Of a DNA stretch of 64,000 nt, positions 37,153-46,510 are shown one piece after another (positions within the stretch are counted from its first letter, which is position 1; each line of letters starts with the position of its first letter). Position numbers and translations under genes: made by a program. Below the pieces are notes generated by a model that did no database searches, was not told where the DNA came from, and saw nothing but the letters and a program-made list of their open reading frames with translations. The DNA is from Acetobacter orleanensis (GTDB lineage: Bacteria; Pseudomonadota; Alphaproteobacteria; Acetobacterales; Acetobacteraceae). Location: assembly GCF_001581005.1 (NCBI RefSeq), contig NZ_LHZV01000067.1, positions 1 to 64,000 of the forward strand, written 5' to 3'.

Positions 37153-38697
37153 TCAGACCACCCCTTCGCGCTCTGCCTGTTCCAGCCCAAGGCGGGAATG
37201 TTTACGGCCATAAAACCGATAGCTGACCCAGCCGCAAAAACAGTAAACAGCCAGCAGGGTCGCGGGCACCGGATCACCGGAAAAGAGTGCAAAAATCATA
37301 TCAATAAACAGGGGGGCCGCCATGATCAGGCAGAACAGGATGCCCATCAGCGGCACATAGCCAATCCACATCCCTTTTACGGTAAAACCACCTCCCGGCA
37401 CGCTGAAAGCGCGTGGAGATTCCGGCGCGGTGTTGCGGATCCAGATGACCGTAAAGCAGACAATCCCAAACGCGGTGGCCGTGCCGAGGCTGACCAGATC
37501 ACTGATGATATCAATCGGCAGCGTGGCCGTCGCAATGGCCACCACCACACCCAGCAGAATGGTGCCAATCCATGGTGTGCAAAAACGCGGGTGCAATGTG
37601 CAGAACAGAGGCATCAATAGGCCATCTTCCGCCATCGCAAAAAAAATACGGCTTTGGGCATAGAGCAGCCCGAACAGCACAGAACACAGACCGATGACAG
37701 CGCCAATCTTAACAAAAAAGGCCAGCCATGGCTGATGCATGGCATTAACAGCCACGGCCAGAGGGTCTCCCACATCCAGCAGCCGCCACGGCACGACACC
37801 AATCAGCACAGCGGCCACAATCATATAAACCGCCGTGCAGATCAGAAGAGACAGTACAATCCCGACCGGAATATCACGCCGGGGGTTTCGTGCTTCTGAA
37901 GAGGCTGTTGAAACCGCCTCAAATCCCACATAGGCAAAGAAAATAATGGACGCCGCCCGGAAAATACCCGGAATACCGTATCGAAACCCACCCTCATGCG
38001 GAGGGATAAAAGGCGTCCAGTAAGCCGGATGAATCTGCCACAGGCCCAGCGCCACAAACACAGCCAGAACGCCTACTTTCAGGAAGACAATCGCCGTATT
38101 GATCCGCAGGGATTCCTTGACCCCGAAAATCAGAAGAACCGTGACAACAAGGATGGAAAACGCGCCGACCAGATCCAGTTGACTACCACTGGAAATATGC
38201 CGCCCGGCGCTATCAAAAATCACCCGCAGGGTTGTTGTTGTCAGCCCATGTGGGATCTGAATCCCGAAATCCTGAAGGAGACTGACGGCATAGCCTGAAA
38301 AACCCGCAGCAACCCCCGCGCAGGAAATGCCGTATTCCAGCAACAGAAGCCAGCCAACAGCCCACGCATAGGCTTCACCCATAGACACATAGGCGTAGGT
38401 ATAGGCCGAGCCTGAAACCGGCATGGCTGAAGCCAGTTCACCATAGGATAACGCCGTAAACAGGCAGGCCAGCCCGGCCACAATAAAGGACAGCAGAATA
38501 GACGGTCCGGCATAATTGGCGGCCGCCGTGCCGGTCATGACGTAAATGCCCGCCCCGATGGTGGACCCAACCCCCAGCATGGTCAGTTGCACAGGCCCCA
38601 GCGTTCTCTTCAGCCTTTGAGCACCATTTTCCTGCTCAATTCTCTCAAGTGATTTGCGACGAGACCGCCCTGTATCCGGGCAGGATGAAAACCCCAT
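37153..38697 (-). CDS. APC-family amino-acid permease
   Basis: A 514-residue inner-membrane transporter with about twelve to fourteen hydrophobic helices, of the cationic amino-acid (CAT/YfnA) branch. The APC substrate motif GVGSTIGAGIYVMTG opens the first helix, and IIFFAYVGFEAVSTASSEARNPRRDIP covers helix 6 and the following loop. The ATG at 38697 is preferred over a TTG at 38718, but the ribosome site is unclear. The substrate cannot be stated. It stands alone, facing the gene at 36472. Confidence 0.88.
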   Translation of the reverse strand: MGFSSCPDTGRSRRKSLERIEQENGAQRLKRTLGPVQLTMLGVGSTIGAGIYVMTGTAAANYAGPSILLSFIVAGLACLFTALSYGELASAMPVSGSAYTYAYVSMGEAYAWAVGWLLLLEYGISCAGVAAGFSGYAVSLLQDFGIQIPHGLTTTTLRVIFDSAGRHISSGSQLDLVGAFSILVVTVLLIFGVKESLRINTAIVFLKVGVLAVFVALGLWQIHPAYWTPFIPPHEGGFRYGIPGIFRAASIIFFAYVGFEAVSTASSEARNPRRDIPVGIVLSLLICTAVYMIVAAVLIGVVPWRLLDVGDPLAVAVNAMHQPWLAFFVKIGAVIGLCSVLFGLLYAQSRIFFAMAEDGLLMPLFCTLHPRFCTPWIGTILLGVVVAIATATLPIDIISDLVSLGTATAFGIVCFTVIWIRNTAPESPRAFSVPGGGFTVKGMWIGYVPLMGILFCLIMAAPLFIDMIFALFSGDPVPATLLAVYCFCGWVSYRFYGRKHSRLGLEQAEREGVV

Positions 38698-38797
38698 GAG
38701 AGCCTGTGTAACCTCCAACCAAAAACCGGGCCTGATAATCCAGCCCGGTCTGCCAGCATAGTATTAAGCCCGCGCCTGCACAGCGTAAGCGTTTTGT

Positions 38798-39661
38798 TTA
38801 CGAAGAGAAATGAAAAATTACAGTCGAGATGGCACCCGCAGCTATACAATAATAGGCGAAGGGAGAAAGCGCCCATCTGTCATGATCGCGGAAATAGCGC
38901 ATGAGGAACGCGGTGCTGGCCAGTGCCGTAATGCCGGACACAACGGCGGCAATCATGGCCAGATGCATCTGAGCCGGATCAAACGGTTCGGACCGCAGCT
39001 TGAAGGCCTCACGGACAGTGGCGGCGAGAATAACAGGTTCAGCCATCAGAAAGGAAAAGCGTGCGGCCGTATCGTGCCGCAGGCCACGCAGCAAACCCGC
39101 GCAGATCGTGGCGCCCGAACGCGAAAAGCCCGGAAAGAACGCAATACATTGGAAGAGACCGATAACGACCGCATCCTTGTACGTCATGTCCGCCACATTA
39201 CGCACATCTGCATGATGTGAATCTGTGTGCCGGGAAACGCCCCGTAATTTTTCGGCCAGCAGCAGCATCAAACCATTTAGAAACAGGAAAATAGCCGCAG
39301 TGGAGGCCGAGCCAAACAGGCTACGCAGCATATGCTCAAACAGCAGACCGATAATAACGGCGGGAATGGTCGCGACAACCAGAAGGCTGAGGATATGCAG
39401 ACTCTGCATTTGCAGGCTTCTGCCCTCTCCCCCTAGTGCGCCTTTGGCCAGCGCCATCCAGTCTTTCCAGAAAAAAATCAGCAACGCGACGGACGTGCCA
39501 AGATGCAGCATGACCAGAAATGGCAGAAAAGCTGGCGCATGCTGGTCAAAAGACCAGTGCAGCAGCGCTGGCAGAATGACGGCATGCCCCAGACTACTGA
39601 CTGGAAAAAGCTCCGTCGCGCCCTGAAGAAGCGCAATGATCATCGCCTGAAAGAAAGACAT
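38798..39661 (-). CDS. uppP: Undecaprenyl-diphosphatase UppP/BacA
   Basis: Inner-membrane phosphatase that recycles undecaprenyl diphosphate for peptidoglycan and LPS synthesis. The 287-residue, eight-helix protein has the catalytic glutamate motif LLQGATELFPVSSLGHA at the N-terminus and PGFSRSGATICAGLLRGL in the middle. It is divergent from mlaD with 122 bases between. Confidence 0.94.
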   Translation of the reverse strand: MSFFQAMIIALLQGATELFPVSSLGHAVILPALLHWSFDQHAPAFLPFLVMLHLGTSVALLIFFWKDWMALAKGALGGEGRSLQMQSLHILSLLVVATIPAVIIGLLFEHMLRSLFGSASTAAIFLFLNGLMLLLAEKLRGVSRHTDSHHADVRNVADMTYKDAVVIGLFQCIAFFPGFSRSGATICAGLLRGLRHDTAARFSFLMAEPVILAATVREAFKLRSEPFDPAQMHLAMIAAVVSGITALASTAFLMRYFRDHDRWALSPFAYYCIAAGAISTVIFHFSS

Positions 39662-39783
39662 CCGCTACAAACCCTGATCTGGCCGTCTTAAAGAAAAGAA
39701 GGTTGTCCTTGCACCATGTGCGTACGTGCTGCAAGCATTGATGGAGTCAGGCGCAACGCGCCACAGCAGGAGAAACGGACATT

Positions 39784-40242
39784 ATGACGGGACGTGGCCG
39801 CGCAGGCGCCAGCATCTTTAGCGGTGCAGTATTGGCTGGCACTCTGGCCTTCGCGCTTTATGCCCGCGCCACCCAGATTGTGCCGGGACAGGACCAGTAT
39901 GACCTTTCCGCGCGCTTCGTTTCCGCCAACGGGTTGAAGCATGGCGCGGATGTAGACCTTGGCGGCGTGTTGGTCGGGCGCGTTTCTTCCATCACGCTGG
40001 ACCCAGTCTCCCAGATGGCCATTGTCCGTTTCCGGCTGAATGCTGAACTCAAGCTGCCGGAAGACAGCGTTCTGACCATTGGCAGCAGTACCCTCTCATC
40101 CGACAACGCCTTGCAGATCGAGCCGGGCACATCCCATACGCCTGTCAAACCCGGCACCATGATGACGCATACAGTGGAACCCTCCAGTCTGGAACAGCAG
40201 GTAAGCAATTACATTTTTGGTGGTGGGAATCTCGACCAATAA
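39784..40242 (+). CDS. mlaD: MlaD-type lipid transport protein
   Basis: A 152-residue protein with an N-terminal membrane anchor (residues about 10-28) and one MCE domain (DLSARFVSANGLKHGADVDL, GGVLVGRVSSITLDP). It would form the periplasmic hexamer that receives phospholipids from the outer membrane and passes them to MlaFE. The other mla genes are not in this window. A GGAG site lies 11 bases upstream of the ATG. A tRNA-Met gene follows. Confidence 0.88.
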   Translation: MTGRGRAGASIFSGAVLAGTLAFALYARATQIVPGQDQYDLSARFVSANGLKHGADVDLGGVLVGRVSSITLDPVSQMAIVRFRLNAELKLPEDSVLTIGSSTLSSDNALQIEPGTSHTPVKPGTMMTHTVEPSSLEQQVSNYIFGGGNLDQ

Positions 40243-40284
40243 GACGGGTGGCACAATTTTTGTAATAAATTCAGGCAACATGTC

Positions 40285-40313
40285 TTGACGGGGTCTACCT
40301 CCCGATAGTAGAT
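40285..40313 (+). promoter_or_regulatory. Candidate promoter of tRNA-Met
   Basis: TTGACG at 40285-40290 is a near-consensus -35 box, with TAGTAG-type sequence about 15-17 bases downstream as a weak -10, placing the start about 10 bases before the tRNA. Confidence 0.4.
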
Positions 40314-40330
40314 CACCTCCACCGAACGAT

Positions 40331-40405
40331 GGCGGCGTAGCTCAGCGGTAGAGCAGGGGAATCATAATCCCTTGGTCGGCGGTTCAAATCCGTCCGCCGC
40401 TACCA
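40331..40405 (+). tRNA. tRNA-Met (CAT), elongator type
   Basis: A 75-base cloverleaf with encoded CCA. The acceptor pairs GGCGGCG with CGCCGCT, the anticodon arm is GGGGA-ATCATAA-TCCCT with anticodon CAT, and the T arm is GGCGG-TTCAAAT-CCGTC. The D arm contains GCTCAGCGGTAGAGC. The first acceptor pair is G-U, unlike initiator tRNA, where position 1 is unpaired C-A. A lysidine-type tRNA-Ile(CAT) cannot be fully excluded, but the body matches elongator Met. Confidence 0.93.
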
Positions 40406-40415
40406 TCTTTCCTTA

Positions 40416-40467
40416 AAAATCAGGTTATTAGCCTTTGACTGTTTCACAGCTAAGGTAAACTGATTTT
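40416..40467 (+). terminator. Imperfect hairpin after tRNA-Met
   Basis: AAAATCAG at 40416-40423 pairs with CTGATTTT at 40460-40467, and inside it TTAGC pairs with GCTAA. It begins 10 bases after the tRNA CCA. It is likely a transcript end or processing stem; no long T-run follows. Confidence 0.45.
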
Positions 40468-40643
40468 AAAGGGTTCGGTCTTTCCCCCTTTATAGAGTGC
40501 AGCCAACGGCCGACGCAGCGCCTCTGCTAAACAGGCAGACACAGGTGTTGCCACTCCATGCAACCCAAATAGCATGGAAGACATCGCGCCCTGCCCTTCC
40601 GCTTGCAAAAGCATCGGGGCAAAACACGGACTGTTTTTCTCAG

Positions 40644-41081
40644 TTATTCAGAAAATTCTGGCTGAGGCTCGGAATCATGCTGCGGCTGCGGCATCTCGTC
40701 CTGATCGTGATGGCCTTCGTTCGTGTCATCAGCGGAGTTCATGTGTCCACGGCTGGAATGACGGACCGCCTGACGTTCCGCACGCTCCTGCTGGCTCTGC
40801 TGAGCAGCCTGCGCCATGGCGTTCATGATGCGGAAATAATGTTCGGCATGTTGAAAATAGGCTTCCGCCGCAACACGATCACCCGCACCCGTCGCGTCCC
40901 GACCATGCTGGAGATATTTTTCAAAAAGCTGCTGAGCCGTCCCGCGCACACGGACATCGGGGCCGTGGCTGTCAAAAACGTGATTCCGGTTCATCGGGAT
41001 CTGACCGTTCAGATGCCGGGAAGGACCACCACTCCCACCGCTGGAGCGATGATTTCTGGTTCGCATCCGTTTTACATTCAT
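40644..41081 (-). CDS. DUF4167 protein
   Basis: A 145-residue, highly charged protein. Residues about 30-90 are the DUF4167 domain (NHVFDSHGPDVRVRGTAQQL, AAEAYFQHAEHYFRI), an alphaproteobacterial family found after prmC. The N-terminus is rich in Arg, Asn and Gly, and the C-terminal third is rich in Gln, Glu, Asp and His and likely disordered, suggesting RNA or ribosome association (inference). The start at 41081 lacks a strong ribosome site; 41066 is an alternative. Confidence 0.85.
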   Translation of the reverse strand: MNVKRMRTRNHRSSGGSGGPSRHLNGQIPMNRNHVFDSHGPDVRVRGTAQQLFEKYLQHGRDATGAGDRVAAEAYFQHAEHYFRIMNAMAQAAQQSQQERAERQAVRHSSRGHMNSADDTNEGHHDQDEMPQPQHDSEPQPEFSE

Positions 41082-41335
41082 GAGCTATCGCAGCACTTTC
41101 CTGTTCATGGCTTTCCGCATGAAGAAACAGTCCAAGACTAGTGTGTTAAGACGCGTTTCCTGACTGAAGGCCGAATTGTCTTTCGGAACGGGCTTAATCC
41201 AGCGCAGAGGAAACCGCTGCTGAGTGAAAAGCCCCATGGCTTGTCCGGGTAGCGGCTAAAAATAAGACCATCGCTACCAAAAGGATAAGCTATGACTATG
41301 TTATCAACCAGACGCCCTAAAGCCAACCAGTTTTT

Positions 41336-42223
41336 TTATGCGCCCGTTTCACGACAGACCCGCAAAACCGCGGCTCTGGGCACATCCCCAAAATCTGAGC
41401 GAATTTCCACCACATCGAGCCCGGCTTTAACCGCCACGGCGCGCAGATCATCCCCCTGCCCGACACCGATTTCAAAAATCGCCACGCCACCGGGAGCCAG
41501 CAGATGGGGCATACGGGCACAGAGCACACGATACGCCTCCATACCATCCGCCCCGCCATCCAGTGCCGCCACAGGCTCATGCACCCTTACTTCCGGCATC
41601 AAAGCCGCAAGATCCGCTGTGGGAATATAAGGCGGATTACTCAGCACCACATCAAACCGCTGGCCATGGAGGGCGTTATCCCACACTCCGGCCATGAACA
41701 TAGCCCGGTCCGCCAGACCACAACGCACAGCGTTCTCCTGCGCCAACACCGCCGCAGCAGGATTGATATCAACGCCTATCCCCCATGCCTGCGGATATTC
41801 CGCGAGAGCCGCTAGTAGCAAACAACCGGTGCCTGTGCCCAGATCGAGCATGGCTTTGCGGCTTTGTGTATCCGGGCAATAGTCCAGCAGGCAGGATAGC
41901 AACGTCTCACTATCTCCACGGGGCACCAGCGTTGCGGGAGAAACCGCCAGATCCAACGTCCAGAAGCCCTGACTGCCCGTAATAAAGGCCATCGGTTCCC
42001 GCGCGGCCCGCCGGGCCAGATACGTCAGAAAAGGCTGTTCGGGCACAAGATCACGCGGAGAGCGGGAGAGCATCTGCTCGGGTGTCAGCCCCAGCGCATA
42101 AGTGAGCAAAAGGCGCGCTTCCCGCCGTGGGCCTTCAATGCCCGCTTCCGCCAAATGCCGTGTGCCCAATGCCAGCAGAGAGTCTAGCGGCTGGCAGGTC
42201 TGGTCGTTTTCTGCTCTAGTCAC
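41336..42223 (-). CDS. prmC: Release factor glutamine methyltransferase PrmC
   Basis: Methylates the GGQ glutamine of peptide release factors RF1 and RF2. The 295-residue protein has the N-terminal helical domain, the SAM motif MLDLGTGTGCLLLAAL, and the catalytic NPPY motif as LSNPPYIPTADLA. A GTG start at 42223 with AGGA upstream is used. Its substrate RF1 is encoded by prfA nearby, but a plus-strand gene lies between them. Confidence 0.93.
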   Translation of the reverse strand: MTRAENDQTCQPLDSLLALGTRHLAEAGIEGPRREARLLLTYALGLTPEQMLSRSPRDLVPEQPFLTYLARRAAREPMAFITGSQGFWTLDLAVSPATLVPRGDSETLLSCLLDYCPDTQSRKAMLDLGTGTGCLLLAALAEYPQAWGIGVDINPAAAVLAQENAVRCGLADRAMFMAGVWDNALHGQRFDVVLSNPPYIPTADLAALMPEVRVHEPVAALDGGADGMEAYRVLCARMPHLLAPGGVAIFEIGVGQGDDLRAVAVKAGLDVVEIRSDFGDVPRAAVLRVCRETGA

Positions 42224-42255
42224 AAGAGAATTTTCCTGTCAGCGGTTCGGGTTCC

Positions 42256-42732
42256 ATGACGCATTTTTTCAGCCTTGCCCCCATCTCCCGCACGGCCTTA
42301 GCGGTTTGTCTGGCGCTTGTCACAGCGCCCCTAGCAGCAGTACCCGCGCTGGCTGACGAATTTACCGTAACAGACGGCAAGGCTAGCTCGGAAATCTCAG
42401 AAGTCTCCCGCCTTTATATTGATGGCACACTTGCCGCCACCATTCGGCTGGATGACCAGAAACAGGAAAAGACAGTCCGGGTCACCACGCCAACAGGACG
42501 CCTTAAACACACCTATACGTTGTGCGGTGAAATTACGATCCGCACGCCCGAAGGCCGCGTGGAAACGCATGAGGTCAATAGTGACGGCACCCTGCACAAC
42601 CCTGACCGCCACCATTTTTACGCTTTAGGGTCAGACAACTTTACAGAATTTTTTCTGCAAGACCCGGATGACCCGGATGCGGCCGAGCACCACCCCGGCC
42701 AATCCAACGTCTGCGCCACGCCGGTCAGTTAA
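42256..42732 (+). CDS. Small exported protein of unknown function
   Basis: A 158-residue protein with a clear Sec signal peptide (hydrophobic residues about 13-30, cleavage after PALADE-like AXA). The mature part is mainly beta-strand-like (EVSRLYIDGTLAATIRLDD, TYTLCGEITIRTPEGRVETH) with two cysteines (about residues 93 and 153) that could form a disulfide. The start lies 33 bases from the divergent prmC. I do not recognise the family. It sits on the opposite strand inside an otherwise conserved block. Confidence 0.72.
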   Translation: MTHFFSLAPISRTALAVCLALVTAPLAAVPALADEFTVTDGKASSEISEVSRLYIDGTLAATIRLDDQKQEKTVRVTTPTGRLKHTYTLCGEITIRTPEGRVETHEVNSDGTLHNPDRHHFYALGSDNFTEFFLQDPDDPDAAEHHPGQSNVCATPVS

Positions 42733-42765
42733 AAACCCTGCTCAGCTAAATAGCCTGCACAGGCG

Positions 42766-43824
42766 TTACAGACCTTCTGCTGCAAGCAAGGCCGCCTGCT
42801 CTTCCTGTGTCAGCGCATCTACAAACTCGTCAATCTCACCCAGCATGATGCGATCAATTTTGTAGAGCGTCAGGTTAACACGATGGTCCGTCACGCGCCC
42901 CTGCGGAAAATTATAGGTGCGGATGCGCTCGGACCTGTCCCCCGTGCCAACCTGAGAGCGCCTGTCCGCCGCGCGGGATTCATGCGCCTGCGCCCGCTGC
43001 TGCTCATACAGCCGCGCCCGCAGGATCTTCATGGCCTTGGCCTTGTTCTTGTGCTGGCTTTTTTCTTCCTGCATGGCCACCACAATGCCGCTGGGCATGT
43101 GGGTAATGCGCACGGCACTTTCCGTTTTGTTCACATGCTGTCCACCCGCGCCGGAGGCGCGATAGACGTCAATGCGCAAATCGGTTTCATCAATAGTGAC
43201 ATCCACCTCTTCCGCTTCCGGCAGCACGGCCACCGTGACGGTTGACGTATGGATCCGGCCCTGACTTTCCGTAGCAGGCACACGCTGGACGCGATGCACC
43301 CCGGATTCATATTTCAGGCGGGCAAATACGCCTTTGCCAGCAATTTCCGCAATGCCGCAGCGCAGGCCGCCCAGTTCGCTTTCATCATAATCCATGACAG
43401 AAAAACGCCAGCCGCGCAGGTCCGCATAACGGCGATACAGATCAAACAGTTCTGACGCGAACAGAGCCGCCTCATCCCCGCCTGCCGCAGGCCGGACTTC
43501 CAGAATGGCGCTGCGCTCATCCGCCGCATCACGCGGAAGCATGGCGAGGCGTACGTCCTGCCGCAGGTGAGGGAGCGCCTCACGCAAGTCCGCCAGTTCG
43601 GCCTCGGCCAGTTCCTTCATTTCAGGATCAGCCAGCAGAGCTTCTGCCTGACGTGCGTCCTGCTCCGCCGTCCGCAACGCGTTAATACGGGACACAACGG
43701 GTTCTATCTCCCCGTATTCCCGAGAGGCCTTTGTAAAGGCCTCCCCACTCACACCACTTGCCAGCAGGGCTTCCAACTCCAGCGCCCGGCTAACAATGAT
43801 GTCCAGCCGTTCATCCAAAGTCAT
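42766..43824 (-). CDS. prfA: Peptide chain release factor 1
   Basis: Recognises UAA and UAG stop codons and triggers peptide release. The 352-residue protein has the catalytic GGQ motif in [20 protein letters not shown], and an RF1-type stop-recognition region before it ([20 protein letters not shown]). The ATG overlaps the hisS stop (ATGA), so it is translationally coupled to hisS. Confidence 0.96.
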   Translation of the reverse strand: MTLDERLDIIVSRALELEALLASGVSGEAFTKASREYGEIEPVVSRINALRTAEQDARQAEALLADPEMKELAEAELADLREALPHLRQDVRLAMLPRDAADERSAILEVRPAAGGDEAALFASELFDLYRRYADLRGWRFSVMDYDESELGGLRCGIAEIAGKGVFARLKYESGVHRVQRVPATESQGRIHTSTVTVAVLPEAEEVDVTIDETDLRIDVYRASGAGGQHVNKTESAVRITHMPSGIVVAMQEEKSQHKNKAKAMKILRARLYEQQRAQAHESRAADRRSQVGTGDRSERIRTYNFPQGRVTDHRVNLTLYKIDRIMLGEIDEFVDALTQEEQAALLAAEGL

Positions 43825-45092
43825 TGCGCGGCAGACTCACCTGCTTTTGCAAACACGCTGGCGGCGTTGGAAAATAGCGTCTCACGCGAGACCTCTGCCT
43901 CTTCACCCGTTGCCATATTTTTCACACGGAAGCTGCCGCGCGCCAGTTCATCATCCCCAAGGAACAGAACATGGCTCGCGTTTTGCTTCCCTGCCCGCTC
44001 CATCCGCTTGCGCAGAGAGCCCCGATAACCAATTTCCACGCGCACACCCTGCTGACGCAGCGTTTGCAGAATAGCCAGCACAGCATTTTCATCCGGCGTC
44101 CCTACCGGCACGATAACAACCGACTGCGGCGCGGCAGGCGTTGCTTCAAGCAGCATGGCGAGACGCTCGATCCCGGCAGCCCAGCCAATGGACGGCACTT
44201 CCGGACCACCCATCTGCTGCACAAGCCCATCATACCGGCCACCCGCCAACACGGTGCCCTGAGAGCCAAGGCGGCGTGTCACGAACTCGAAGGTCGTGTG
44301 GTTGTAATAGTCCAGCCCCCGGACGATGCTCGGATTGACCTTATAGGCAATTCCGAACCCATCCAGCGTCCGCCGCAGACCATCCCAGAAGGCACGTGCG
44401 TCCGGCGTTAGAAACTCTTCCATCATCGGCGCATCGGCCACCAAAACACGATCCCCCGCGTCCTTGCTGTCCAGAATACGCAGCGGATTTTTTTCCAGAC
44501 GGGTCAGACTATCTTCGGAAAGCTTGTCCTTATGCCCGGAGAAATACGCGACCAGAGCCGCACGCCAAGCGTCACGGCTGGCGGTATCACCCAACGTATT
44601 CAGTTCCAGTGTGACATCATCCGCCACGCCAAGGGCTGTCAGAAGCTGGTGCGCCAGAGCAATGGCCTCAGCGTCGGCCAGCGGTTCCGCCGCACCCATC
44701 AATTCGGCCCCAATCTGATGGAACTGGCGATACCGCCCCTTCTGCGGGCGCTCATACCGGAACATCGGCCCGGCATAAAAAACCTTCTGGGGCAGAGACT
44801 GGGTCAGACCGTTGGTGACCAGCGCGCGGCAGATGGCCGCCGTGCCTTCCGGCCGCAGGGTCAGGCTTTCGCCGTCCCGGTCATTGAAGGAATACATTTC
44901 CTTGGATACCACGTCCGACGTATCGCCCAGAGAGCGAGAGAAGACGCGGGTTTCTTCAAAAATCGGGGTCGCCCATTCATCAAACCCATACAGGCCAGCA
45001 ATATGGCGGGCCACAGACACCACATGAGCATGGCGGCGCTGCTGCTCCCCAATAAGGTCGTGCGTTCCTCTTACGGGCTGAATGCTGCTCAC
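43821..45092 (-). CDS. hisS: Histidyl-tRNA synthetase
   Basis: Class II synthetase charging tRNA-His. Motif 1 region PVRGTHDL is near the N-terminus, motif 2 is [20 protein letters not shown], the histidine motif is [13 protein letters not shown], and motif 3 is [20 protein letters not shown] at 45092 with GGGAG seven bases upstream gives the normal 423-residue protein; the frame is open to 45200. It lies 126 bases after ispG. Confidence 0.95.
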   Translation of the reverse strand: MSSIQPVRGTHDLIGEQQRRHAHVVSVARHIAGLYGFDEWATPIFEETRVFSRSLGDTSDVVSKEMYSFNDRDGESLTLRPEGTAAICRALVTNGLTQSLPQKVFYAGPMFRYERPQKGRYRQFHQIGAELMGAAEPLADAEAIALAHQLLTALGVADDVTLELNTLGDTASRDAWRAALVAYFSGHKDKLSEDSLTRLEKNPLRILDSKDAGDRVLVADAPMMEEFLTPDARAFWDGLRRTLDGFGIAYKVNPSIVRGLDYYNHTTFEFVTRRLGSQGTVLAGGRYDGLVQQMGGPEVPSIGWAAGIERLAMLLEATPAAPQSVVIVPVGTPDENAVLAILQTLRQQGVRVEIGYRGSLRKRMERAGKQNASHVLFLGDDELARGSFRVKNMATGEEAEVSRETLFSNAASVFAKAGESAAQ

Positions 45093-45218
45093 GAATGACT
45101 CCCGACGCGACACCCGTACAGCCCACAAGCCGCCGGATGCCCTGTCCTGCTCAGTAATAAAAAGAAAAACCCTGCATGGCGCGCAGCAGCCCGAAGGCAA
45201 CCCGCGCGCCGTCAGACC

Positions 45219-46379
45219 TTATTTTGCGGAAGACATTTCCGGCAGTTCCGGCACAATACCTTCAGCCTTTTCCTTGACTTCTTCCGCCTGAATGGCGGCC
45301 ACGCGGGCTTCCACCAGTTCCACAACATGCTCGATCATGTCCGCGCCCGGAACGGTATGGTCCTGCTTGCCTGCGGAATAGACCATATGACGGCCAGAGC
45401 CACCGCCGGTCACACCCAGATCGGTCATCAGTGCTTCACCCGGTCCATTCACCACGCAGCCGATGATGGAGAGGGTCAATGGTGTTTTGATATGTGCCAG
45501 ACGATCTTCCAGCGTCTGCACCGTCTCGACCACATTAAAGCCCTGACGCGCACAGGAAGGGCAGGAAATGATCTTCACGCCACGGTGGCGCAGGCCGAGA
45601 GATTTCAGAATATCCCAGCCAACCAGCACTTCTTCTTCCGGAGCAGCGGACAGAGACACACGCATGGTATCCCCCACACCGGCCCACAGCAGATTGCCCA
45701 GACCAATGGAGGATTTCACGGTGCCAGCACGCTTGCTGCCAGCTTCCGTAATGCCGATATGCAGCGGATAGTCACACGCATCAGCCAGTTGCTGATAGGC
45801 GGCAACGGCCATGAACACGTCAGACGCTTTCACGCTGATCTTGAATTCACGGAAGTCATGATCTTCCAGAATTTTAGCGTGTTCCAGAGCACTTTCCACC
45901 AGCGCTTCGGGGTTGGGCTCACCGTATTTTTCCAGCAGGTGCTTTTCCAGAGACCCGGCATTCACACCAATACGGATGGAACAGCCATAGTCCTTGGCGG
46001 CCTGAACAACCTCACGCACGCGCTCAGGGCTGCCAATATTACCGGGGTTGATACGCAGGCAGGCCGCACCAGCTTTGGCGGCTTCAATCGCGCGTTTATA
46101 ATGGAAGTGAATATCGGCCACGATGGGCACATTCACTTCCCGCACGATTTCTTCCAGCGCCTTTGTGCTTTCCTCATCCGGGCAGGACACGCGCACGATA
46201 TCCACGCCGGCCAGTTCCGCGCGGCGGATCTGTTCGATCGTGGCCTGCGCGTCAGTGGTCAGAGTGTTGGTCATGGTCTGGACGGAAATCGGCGCATCCC
46301 CACCGACGGCTACCTTGCCGACATGGATTTTCCGTGATTTCCGACGCTCGATGTGCTGGTAAGGCCGGTAGCCACTCAT
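45219..46379 (-). CDS. ispG: 4-hydroxy-3-methylbut-2-enyl diphosphate synthase IspG
   Basis: [4Fe-4S] enzyme of the MEP isoprenoid pathway. The 386-residue protein starts [20 protein letters not shown] and has the cluster ligands in [13 protein letters not shown] and a third Cys in [10 protein letters not shown]. An AGGA site six bases upstream supports the ATG. It follows rodZ by 131 bases and precedes hisS. Confidence 0.95.
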   Translation of the reverse strand: MSGYRPYQHIERRKSRKIHVGKVAVGGDAPISVQTMTNTLTTDAQATIEQIRRAELAGVDIVRVSCPDEESTKALEEIVREVNVPIVADIHFHYKRAIEAAKAGAACLRINPGNIGSPERVREVVQAAKDYGCSIRIGVNAGSLEKHLLEKYGEPNPEALVESALEHAKILEDHDFREFKISVKASDVFMAVAAYQQLADACDYPLHIGITEAGSKRAGTVKSSIGLGNLLWAGVGDTMRVSLSAAPEEEVLVGWDILKSLGLRHRGVKIISCPSCARQGFNVVETVQTLEDRLAHIKTPLTLSIIGCVVNGPGEALMTDLGVTGGGSGRHMVYSAGKQDHTVPGADMIEHVVELVEARVAAIQAEEVKEKAEGIVPELPEMSSAK

Positions 46380-46510
46380 GTTAGATCCTTTTGTCGAGAC
46401 GACAGTTGTCAGGCAAACCGCGTTCCGCCGCGCGCCTGCCCTATTACGTTTGATGCCTTCCTGCCAAAATCAACGCGCATTGGCTACATGAAAGCACGAA
46501 AAACAGCCTT

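Noticed and set aside
45327-46337. A 336-codon plus-strand open frame
   Set aside because: It is antisense to ispG, which is a complete, well-conserved gene.
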